Assembly (NCBI GenBank): GCA_902797585.1
Contig: CADBTK010000163.1
Span: 1 to 6,562 of the forward strand
Length of the DNA: 6,562 nucleotides
DNA from: Erysipelothrix rhusiopathiae
GTDB lineage: Bacteria > Bacillota_I > Bacilli_A > Erysipelotrichales > Erysipelotrichaceae
Direction: 5' to 3'
The notes under the pieces are model-generated. The model did not search any database. It was not told where the DNA came from and was given only the letters and a program-made list of their open reading frames with translations. Shown here piece by piece: positions 1 to 5,023 of the stretch; within the stretch, counting starts at the first letter, position 1; each line of letters begins with the position of its first letter. Position numbers and translations under genes: made by a program.

Positions 1-179
1 AAAAGAGTGCCCCAGATTACCCACGCCATGTATGTTTAGGTTGTGGTTATGTATACGCTATGTATGAAGGGGACCCAGAAGCTGGTGTTGATCCAGGAAC
101 ACCATTCAATAAATTGGATGACAACTGGACTTGTCCAAAATGTAGTGAAGAAAAAGATCACTTCATTGAAATCAAATAG
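1..179 (+). CDS. Rubredoxin domain protein, C-terminal part (5' end outside window)
   Basis: Reading from base 3, 58 codons run to a TAG at 177-179. The peptide has the full rubredoxin fold signature: a first CxxCG knuckle followed by YVY, then GDP, GV.PGT.F, a W, and a second CPxC knuckle near the end. The four cysteines (visible residues 11, 14, 44 and 47) would bind one iron. Rubredoxins are small cytoplasmic one-electron carriers. The gene lies 9 bases upstream of a flavodiiron protein gene, and its stop codon overlaps that gene's ribosome binding site, so it is the probable electron donor to that enzyme. At least 10 residues precede the first cysteine, whereas stand-alone rubredoxins usually have about 5. 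The protein is therefore either N-terminally extended or the C-terminal domain of a larger protein, such as a flavin reductase-rubredoxin fusion. The window cannot settle which. Confidence 0.93.
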   Translation, partial: KSAPDYPRHVCLGCGYVYAMYEGDPEAGVDPGTPFNKLDDNWTCPKCSEEKDHFIEIK

Positions 180-188
180 GAGGAAATC

Positions 189-1409
189 ATGCAAAATACT
201 AGAAAAGTAGTTGATGATCTATATTGGATCGGAGCGAGCGACCATCGCCTACACTTATTTGAAAACATCCATCCAATTCCAAAAGGAGTTTCATATAACT
301 CATATGTATTATTGGATGAGAAAACTGTGTTATTTGATACAGTGGATTGGTCTGTATGTCGTCAATTCTTAGAAAACTTAGAATACGTTCTTGATGGTAG
401 AGATTTGGATTATGTAGTTATTAACCATATGGAACCAGATCATGCAGCAAGTATGGAAGAAGTGTTATTACGCTATCCAAATGCACAAGTTATTTCTACA
501 GAAAAATCCATTATGATGATGTATCAATTCGGATTTAATGTAGAAGGAAAAACGATTACGGTGAAAGAAGGAGACAGTCGTACATTTGGAAAACATACGA
601 TTGCCTTTGTAGAAGCACCGATGGTGCACTGGCCAGAAGCAATGGTTAGTTTCGATGTAACAAATGGTGTCTTATTCTCAGCTGATGCCTTTGGTTCTTT
701 CATTGCTTTAGATGGAAAACTATTTGCGGATGAAGTAAATTTCGATCGTGATTGGATTGATGAGGCACGTCGTTATTTAACAAATATTGTTGGGAAATAT
801 GGTCCTGAAGTAATGCACTTATTAGAAAAAGCGGGTGGATTGGATATTAAGGTAATCTGTCCATTACATGGAGTATTGTGGAGAAAACCTGAAGAAATCC
901 AATACATTATTGATAAGTATGTACATTGGGCAACATATGAACCAGAAGAAAAAGGGGTCATGATCGTATATGCATCGATGTATGGAAATACAGAATCGGC
1001 AGCCCAAGTACTAGCCAGTCGTTTAGTACAAGCAGGTATGACCAATGTTGCGGTATATGATGTAAGTAATACACACGTATCTTATTTAGTATCCGAAGCA
1101 TTTAAATACAGTCATATCGTATTTGCGAGTGTGACATATAACTTACAAATCTATCCAGTAATGAAAGATTTCTTAGAGCACTTAGCAATGTTGAATATGC
1201 AAAAACGTGTCTGTGGAATCATTGAAAATGGTTCTTGGGCACCTCAATCAGGATCATTGATTCGAGAATTCTTAGATGAAGAAATGGAACAAATGAGTGT
1301 ATTGAGTACAGAAATTAATATCGTATCTTCTTTGGATAACTCTCATTATCGAGATGTAGATGGTATGGTAGAAGCAATCCTAGATAGTATGAAGGAAAGT
1401 GAAGAATAA
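189..1409 (+). CDS. fprA: Class A flavodiiron protein (FprA-type oxygen/NO reductase)
   Basis: This 406-residue cytoplasmic enzyme reduces O2 to water and/or NO to N2O with electrons from rubredoxin. Residues 1 to about 250 are a metallo-beta-lactamase-like domain. It carries the complete diiron ligand set: HxExDH (H80, E82, D84, H85), H147 in VHWPE, D166 in SADAFG and H227 in CPLHG. Residues about 255-400 are a flavodoxin domain. Its FMN phosphate loop is YASMYGNTES (261-270), and a second FMN loop lies at about 313-323. The length and two-domain order match the simple class A family, with no fused rubredoxin or flavin reductase. The ATG at 189 is preceded by AGGAGG at 178-183, overlapping the rubredoxin stop, so the two genes are co-transcribed and probably translationally coupled. 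A terminator follows 15 bases after the stop. Whether O2 or NO is the preferred substrate cannot be read from the sequence. Confidence 0.96.
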   Translation: MQNTRKVVDDLYWIGASDHRLHLFENIHPIPKGVSYNSYVLLDEKTVLFDTVDWSVCRQFLENLEYVLDGRDLDYVVINHMEPDHAASMEEVLLRYPNAQVISTEKSIMMMYQFGFNVEGKTITVKEGDSRTFGKHTIAFVEAPMVHWPEAMVSFDVTNGVLFSADAFGSFIALDGKLFADEVNFDRDWIDEARRYLTNIVGKYGPEVMHLLEKAGGLDIKVICPLHGVLWRKPEEIQYIIDKYVHWATYEPEEKGVMIVYASMYGNTESAAQVLASRLVQAGMTNVAVYDVSNTHVSYLVSEAFKYSHIVFASVTYNLQIYPVMKDFLEHLAMLNMQKRVCGIIENGSWAPQSGSLIREFLDEEMEQMSVLSTEINIVSSLDNSHYRDVDGMVEAILDSMKESEE

Positions 1410-1424
1410 AATTTCTTGCTATAT

Positions 1425-1456
1425 ATAGAGACAGTTTAATCGGTCTCTATTTTTTT
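1425..1456 (+). terminator. Intrinsic terminator of the rubredoxin-fprA operon
   Basis: A perfect 8-bp stem (ATAGAGAC at 1425-1432 with GTCTCTAT at 1443-1450) has a 10-base loop and is followed directly by a T run to 1456. It starts 15 bases after the fprA stop. Confidence 0.85.
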
Positions 1457-1497
1457 AGAATAAACTATAAAAATATAAAAAAGGGGAATTTATAAAA

Positions 1498-1548
1498 ATG
1501 TTTCCCATGATTGAAATCGTTTACAAATGCCTCAAAGCCCATTGTTAA
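1498..1548 (+). CDS. Possible 16-residue leader peptide or spurious mini-ORF
   Basis: An ATG at 1498 opens a 16-codon frame (MFPMIEIVYKCLKAHC) that ends with TAA in the loop of the downstream hairpin. An AAGGGG lies 11 bases upstream of the ATG, which is a slightly long spacing, and a TATAAA box at 1466-1471 could start a transcript near 1478. A short ORF whose stop sits inside a terminator hairpin resembles an attenuator leader peptide. However, the codons show no obvious run of one amino acid, and the regulated gene would lie almost 200 bases downstream. It could equally be chance, or part of a small terminated RNA. I do not recognise the peptide. Confidence 0.15.
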   Translation: MFPMIEIVYKCLKAHC

Positions 1549-1568
1549 GGGCTTTTGAGGCATTTTTT
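1525..1568 (+). terminator. Strong second hairpin terminator
   Basis: The left arm at 1525-1540 (AAATGCCTCAAAGCCC) pairs over 16 bp with 1549-1565, with a single bulged T. The loop is 8 bases (1541-1548). The stem runs directly into a T run ending at 1568. It is much stronger than the fprA terminator about 100 bases upstream. It may be a back-up terminator, the end of a small RNA starting near 1478, or an attenuator. On the opposite strand the stem is not followed by a T run, so it acts on + strand transcripts. Confidence 0.85.
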
Positions 1569-1583
1569 AATATCGGGCACAAT

Positions 1584-1603
1584 GTGTGAAAACGTGTGAA
1601 AAC
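1584..1603 (+). repeat. Perfect tandem repeat of a 10-bp unit, operator-like
   Basis: GTGTGAAAAC occurs twice with no gap (1584-1593 and 1594-1603). A 10-bp period places both copies on the same face of the helix, as in direct-repeat sites of OmpR/PhoB-type response regulators. It lies upstream of a cell wall peptidase-like gene, but about 120 bases from the likely -10 box. Binding by any regulator is inference. Confidence 0.5.
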
Positions 1604-1621
1604 CCCTTATTTTCTGGACTT

Positions 1622-1728
1622 TTATACGTTGTGTTTGTAAGAATAGGCAACATGTGACGCGTAAAACTATCCAAAAGGTCGCATCATATCTAACTTTTTT
1701 GTCCGTTTTGAATTTTTGAAACGTATAA
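1622..1728. repeat. 9-bp inverted repeat pair bracketing the promoter region
   Basis: TTATACGTT (1622-1630) is the exact reverse complement of AACGTATAA (1720-1728), with 89 bases between them. The similarity continues weakly outward (ACTT versus AAGT after a two-base offset). The right copy contains most of the proposed -10 box. It could be a pair of half-sites, or chance in AT-rich DNA. Confidence 0.35.
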
Positions 1729-1729
1729 G
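1699..1729 (+). promoter_or_regulatory. Weak candidate promoter of the NlpC/P60 gene
   Basis: A TATAAG box at 1724-1729 would start transcription near 1736, giving a leader of about 30 bases that includes the AAGGAGG at 1751-1757. The best -35 is TTGTCC (1699-1704), 19 bases away, which is poor and long. A factor may therefore be needed for activity. An imperfect 8-bp tandem repeat (TTTTGAAT, TTTTGAAA at 1706-1721) fills the spacer. Confidence 0.45.
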
Positions 1730-1764
1730 AAAGTAGAGTGAGTAACTCAAAAGGAGGAATAAAT

Positions 1765-2604
1765 ATGCGAAGCAATATAGCAAAGAAAATGATGGCAGTG
1801 ACATTGGCTACAAGTTCTTTATCAACATTTGCGCCAAGTATTACATTTGCCAAAGAAGCACAGTATACAATTTCTGAAAATGATGAATCAGAGATGACGG
1901 AAGTTTTAAAAAGTGTATTTTCTAAAAAAGTAGGGAATATGCAATATAAGAAAACTGAAAACAAAACAGATCAAAAAACAAAAGCAGAACAATCCGTGAC
2001 AACATATGAATCTGCTAAATACCGTATTGAAGTTGTGGGATTGGATGTTAATAAATCTGGAGATCAAGAAGTAACAATGTATCTAACAAGCAAAAAGGCT
2101 TCTGATAAAAACTCAGAAGGAGTTGTATTATCAAATGAAGCATTGCAAGCAAACAACGAATCAACAATCGTAGCAGCAGATACAGGAATTACCGTTAAAC
2201 ATGAGACAGTTGTTAATGTGAATCAACAACAATCTAACAGTCAAACTGCGCCCGAACAGTCGCAACAGGCTCAAGTACAATCAACCGCGACGGATTTTCA
2301 TCAAAAAATTGCGGATGCTGCTTTAGCCCAAGTCGGTGTGTATCAAGACTGTACGATGTTAGCTTCTAATTCACTTGCCGCTGTAGGAATTAATTTTCAT
2401 GGATGGCCGGAAGATTATTTATCATTAGGTGAATTAACTAGTGAACCAGTACCTGGAGATATTATTGTATATTCTGGACATGTTGCTGTATATGTTGGTA
2501 ATGGACAAGCAGTACATGGAGGATGGTTAGGAAACCAAACTGTTGTTTCAAGTGTTGAATGTACCAATGCGTTGATAGGATTTGTACATGTTACACAAGC
2601 CTAA
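1765..2604 (+). CDS. Secreted NlpC/P60-type cell wall peptidase-like protein
   Basis: This is a 279-residue exported protein. Residues 1-29 are a signal peptide: a basic start, a hydrophobic stretch, and a probable cut after TFA at 29. Residues about 35-150 are extracellular and mostly unrecognised. The part around 86-108 (YRIEVVGLDVNKSGDQEVTMYL) resembles one Ig-like strand pair. Residues about 152-176 are a Q/N/S-rich linker. Residues about 178-277 look like a compact NlpC/P60 papain-fold domain. The likely nucleophile is C196 in DCTML, the histidine is H239 in GHVAVYVGNG, and the third residue is H251 in AVHGG. Such enzymes cut peptidoglycan stem peptides, and the substrate bond here is unknown. 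I chose the ATG at 1765 because AAGGAGG lies 7 bases upstream and the signal peptide begins there; the in-frame GTG at 1738 lies upstream of that site. The gene appears monocistronic, between two terminators. Confidence 0.82.
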   Translation: MRSNIAKKMMAVTLATSSLSTFAPSITFAKEAQYTISENDESEMTEVLKSVFSKKVGNMQYKKTENKTDQKTKAEQSVTTYESAKYRIEVVGLDVNKSGDQEVTMYLTSKKASDKNSEGVVLSNEALQANNESTIVAADTGITVKHETVVNVNQQQSNSQTAPEQSQQAQVQSTATDFHQKIADAALAQVGVYQDCTMLASNSLAAVGINFHGWPEDYLSLGELTSEPVPGDIIVYSGHVAVYVGNGQAVHGGWLGNQTVVSSVECTNALIGFVHVTQA

Positions 2605-2631
2605 TGATTAAATAGGTGACACTCGCACATC

Positions 2632-2656
2632 AGCAGGGAGAAATCCCTGTTTTTTT
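2632..2656 (+). terminator. Terminator of the NlpC/P60 gene with GAAA tetraloop
   Basis: CAGGGA (2634-2639) pairs with TCCCTG (2644-2649) around a GAAA loop (2640-2643). G-T and A-T pairs can extend it to 2632, and it is followed by T at 2650-2656. The stem is short, but the GNRA loop stabilises it. Confidence 0.8.
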
Positions 2657-2669
2657 ATTCATAGTATTG

Positions 2670-2675
2670 TATAAT
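2670..2675 (+). promoter_or_regulatory. -10 box of the femX-like gene promoter
   Basis: There is a perfect TATAAT at 2670-2675. At 16-18 bp spacing the -35 position falls inside the upstream terminator stem and T run, where no good hexamer is visible. Transcription would start near 2682, giving a leader of under 20 bases that contains AAGGAG (2688-2693). Confidence 0.6.
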
Positions 2676-2698
2676 AGTACCGTTATTAAGGAGTAATT

Positions 2699-3946
2699 AT
2701 GTTTACATTTTGTCATTTAACAAAACAAGAATATAATGATTTTCAAGCTAATCATCCCAATGCTAATTTCATGAATTCACCAGAAGCTATGGAATTAAAA
2801 GAAGCAGATGGATGGAAAGTAGAATATGTAGGTGTTAAAGAAAATGGACAAATCGTTTGTGCATCTAATTTAACATCCATTCCTGTTATGAAGATATATC
2901 GCTATTTTTATGCGCAACGCGGATTCCTAATGGATTTTGCGAATCAAGAACTTATTTCTTTTTTTACTAAAGAATTAAAAAAATATTGCCGCACACAAAA
3001 AGGATTATACTTAGTTGTGGATCCAAATGTATTCTATAAAGAAAGAGACATTGATGGAAATATTGTAGAAGATGGATACGACAATAGTTTTGTCGTAGAA
3101 AACTTAGAGAAAGTTGGATTCCAACATCAAGGATTTACTTTAGGGTATGATACGGTAGCCTGGGTTCGTTGGATTTTTACTTTGTATATCAACGGCCGTT
3201 CTAAAGAACAACTCTTAAAAGACTTTCACCAACAAACGCGTTGGTCTATCAATAAGACAATCAAACAAGGAATTGAAGTTCGTGAACTAGGATTGGATGA
3301 AATTGATATTTTCTTGGATATGATGGATGAAACGGCTGTTCGTCGTGGATTTGAATCAAGAGAACACGATTTCTATAAGAAACAAATTGAAATCTTTAAA
3401 GATAAAGGGAAATTGTTGGTAGCTTATTTGGATGTAGATGCTTTCCAAAAACGTTTGGATGAAGAAAAAGAAGACTTAGACAAACAGATGGAAGATATCC
3501 AACAAAAACTAGCTGAAATTCCAAATTCGAAAAAGTTTATTAAGAAACAAAAAGTTGTTCAAGAAGCATTGGATTTAAATACAAAAAAACAACAAGAAGC
3601 TAAGGAATTAAAAGAACAATATGGTTCCATTGTGAATATGGCAACATCTTTCTTCATTCTTTGTAACAATGAAGTGACGTATATGCATAGTGCTACTAAT
3701 GACGTATTTAGAAAGTATTATGCACCGTATGCATTACAATGGCATATGATTCAATATGCCGTTGATCATGGAATGAATCGTTATGATTTCTATGGTATTT
3801 CTGGAAACTTTGATAAAGAAGATCCCGGTTATGGAGTCTATGATTTCAAAAAAGGTTTTACTGGGGTTGTAGAAGAATTAGTGGGGGATTTCATCCTTCC
3901 AATACGACCAGTTGCATATAAACTCTATAAAACATTAAAAGGTTAG
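2699..3946 (+). CDS. FemABX-family aminoacyltransferase (peptidoglycan cross-bridge)
   Basis: This 415-residue cytoplasmic enzyme transfers amino acids from aminoacyl-tRNA to the lysine or other diamino acid of the peptidoglycan precursor. The fold should be two GNAT-like domains. A conserved stretch around 181-197 (RWSINKTIKQGIEVREL) and the C-terminal family signature around 362-398 (YDFYGISGNF..., GYGVYDFKKGF, EELVGDF) support the call. Residues about 246-308 are Lys/Glu/Gln-rich and helical. They match the coiled-coil arm of FemA-type members, which resembles the tRNA-binding arm of seryl-tRNA synthetase. The ATG at 2699 has AAGGAG 5 bases upstream. The gene has its own promoter and terminator and is not in an operon. 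Which amino acid it adds, and at which bridge position (FemX, FemA, FemB or MurM-like), cannot be told from sequence alone, so I give no symbol. Confidence 0.9.
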   Translation: MFTFCHLTKQEYNDFQANHPNANFMNSPEAMELKEADGWKVEYVGVKENGQIVCASNLTSIPVMKIYRYFYAQRGFLMDFANQELISFFTKELKKYCRTQKGLYLVVDPNVFYKERDIDGNIVEDGYDNSFVVENLEKVGFQHQGFTLGYDTVAWVRWIFTLYINGRSKEQLLKDFHQQTRWSINKTIKQGIEVRELGLDEIDIFLDMMDETAVRRGFESREHDFYKKQIEIFKDKGKLLVAYLDVDAFQKRLDEEKEDLDKQMEDIQQKLAEIPNSKKFIKKQKVVQEALDLNTKKQQEAKELKEQYGSIVNMATSFFILCNNEVTYMHSATNDVFRKYYAPYALQWHMIQYAVDHGMNRYDFYGISGNFDKEDPGYGVYDFKKGFTGVVEELVGDFILPIRPVAYKLYKTLKG

Positions 3947-3977
3947 AACTCATTCATATGAGGCTCTGGCCTTTTTT
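3937..3977 (+). terminator. Terminator of the femX-like gene, overlapping its stop codon
   Basis: Bases 3941-3953 pair with 3958-3971 around a TCAT loop (3954-3957), with one small internal bulge and two G-T pairs. The A run at 3937-3940 can pair into the T run at 3972-3977. The TAG stop (3944-3946) lies inside the left arm. Confidence 0.7.
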
Positions 3978-4004
3978 GTTGCACTTAGATTGTAAATTCA
4001 AGAC

Positions 4005-4033
4005 AAAAAAAGATGTATCGTGTTGATACATCT
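4005..4033 (-). terminator. Terminator of the lysC-asd operon
   Basis: On the - strand a perfect 9-bp stem (AGATGTATC at 4011-4019 on +, with GATACATCT at 4025-4033) has a 5-base loop. It is followed by a T run, seen on + as the A run 4005-4011. It starts 2 bases past the asd stop and faces the femX terminator, so the convergent genes are insulated by separate terminators. Confidence 0.9.
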
Positions 4034-4035
4034 GA

Positions 4036-5022
4036 TTACGCTTCGATTAATTTTTGTAAGATTTGGACAGCGTTAGTGGCAGCTCCTTTACGAACTTGGT
4101 CACCACAACAGAATAGAGATAAGCTGTGTCCTGTTTCATCGGATAAATCTTTACGAATACGTCCAACGTATACTAAGTCTTGGTTACTTGTATCTAGTGG
4201 CATTGGGTAGATGTTATTTTGGATATCATCTTGTAATTTACATCCTTGTGCTTTAGCTACTAATTCTTGTGCTTTTTTAACATCTACTTCTTTTTCACAC
4301 TCGATTGTGATGGATTCAGAGTGGCTACGGTAAATTGGAACACGTACACAAGTACAGTTTACGTTTAATTCTGGAGCATGCCAAATCTTACGTGCTTCAT
4401 TTTGCATTTTCCATTCTTCACTTGTGATTCCATTTTCATCAAATCCACCAATTTGTGGAATTAAGTTAAAGGCAATGGTATAAGGGAAGGCTTCTTTTGG
4501 TGCGTTTGGATCTTTTGTTTGGTTTTCCAAATCGCTAATTCCTTTAACACCGGCTCCAGATACCGCTTGGTATGTAGAACAAATAATACGTTTAATTTTA
4601 AATTCTTGATGTAGTGCATTCAATGCTACTAGCGCAATGATTGTCGAACAGTTTGGGTTGGCAATAATTCCATTGTGTTTTTGAATGTCCTCTGCATTAA
4701 TTTCAGGGACAACCAAAGGTACATTTTCATCCAAACGATAAGCACTGGAGTTATCGACTACGACAACACCATGTTTTTGTGCCCATGGCATCCAGATTTC
4801 TGTAATGTCATTTTCGGTAGCTCCTAAAGCATAATCAACATCTTTGAAGCTGTCTTCTGTTAATTCTTCAATGGTCAATGTTTGATCAAAGTATTGGCAA
4901 GTTTTTCCTGCAGAACGGGCACTTGCGAGTAATTTTAAATCTACATGAATGTCTCTTTCTTGTAAACATTCCAACATTTGTTGACCAACGGCACCGCTGG
5001 CTCCTACGATAGCAACTTTCAT
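4036..5022 (-). CDS. asd: Aspartate-semialdehyde dehydrogenase
   Basis: This 328-residue cytoplasmic enzyme reduces L-aspartyl-4-phosphate to aspartate-4-semialdehyde with NADPH. It is the second step of the route to lysine/diaminopimelate, threonine and methionine. The N-terminal dinucleotide-binding motif is GASGAVG (7-13). The catalytic cysteine is C125 in ANPNCST. Q152 in STYQAVSGAG and H234 in RVPIYRSHS fit the substrate-binding and acid/base positions. The C-terminal CGDQVRKGAATNAVQ (about 306-320) is the family's conserved end. I start at the ATG at 5022 because MKVAIVGASG is the usual family start and AAAGGAG lies 9 bases upstream (5032-5038). An upstream in-frame ATG at 5049 lies inside lysC. 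One base separates the gene from the lysC stop, so it is second in a two-gene operon. A terminator follows immediately. Confidence 0.97.
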   Translation of the reverse strand: MKVAIVGASGAVGQQMLECLQERDIHVDLKLLASARSAGKTCQYFDQTLTIEELTEDSFKDVDYALGATENDITEIWMPWAQKHGVVVVDNSSAYRLDENVPLVVPEINAEDIQKHNGIIANPNCSTIIALVALNALHQEFKIKRIICSTYQAVSGAGVKGISDLENQTKDPNAPKEAFPYTIAFNLIPQIGGFDENGITSEEWKMQNEARKIWHAPELNVNCTCVRVPIYRSHSESITIECEKEVDVKKAQELVAKAQGCKLQDDIQNNIYPMPLDTSNQDLVYVGRIRKDLSDETGHSLSLFCCGDQVRKGAATNAVQILQKLIEA

Positions 5023-5023
5023 T

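Larger units (their letters stand above)
1457..1764 (+). other. Gene-poor region between fprA and the NlpC/P60 gene
   Basis: This stretch of about 300 bases has no convincing full-size gene. From left to right it holds: an A-rich segment with a TATAAA box (1466-1471); a weak ribosome-site-like AAGGGG (1481-1486) before a 16-codon ORF; a strong hairpin with T run (1525-1568); a 10-bp tandem repeat (1584-1603); a 9-bp inverted repeat pair (1622-1630 and 1720-1728); and a promoter-like TATAAG box (1724-1729). The ribosome binding site of the next gene (AAGGAGG, 1751-1757) follows. The minus-strand reading frame across 1545-1964 overlaps the start of the NlpC/P60 gene and shows no family features. 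Confidence 0.7.

Noticed and set aside
1584..1603. WalR binding site
   Set aside because: The hexamers are TGTGAA with a gap of 4, whereas the known consensus is TGTWAH with a gap of 5. I kept it only as an unexplained repeat.
1738..1764. In-frame GTG start 27 bases upstream of the NlpC/P60 ATG
   Set aside because: It lies upstream of the AAGGAGG site, almost at the predicted transcription start, and would place nine polar residues before an otherwise normal signal peptide.
1545..1964. 139-codon minus-strand frame across the terminator, the promoter and the NlpC/P60 start
   Set aside because: It overlaps the signal peptide region of a well-supported gene and reads through a strong hairpin. 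The hydrophobic stretch is the antisense of coding sequence, with no recognisable motif.
4013..4210. 65-codon plus-strand frame antisense to the asd 3' end
   Set aside because: It begins inside the lysC-asd terminator hairpin and is a shadow of asd.
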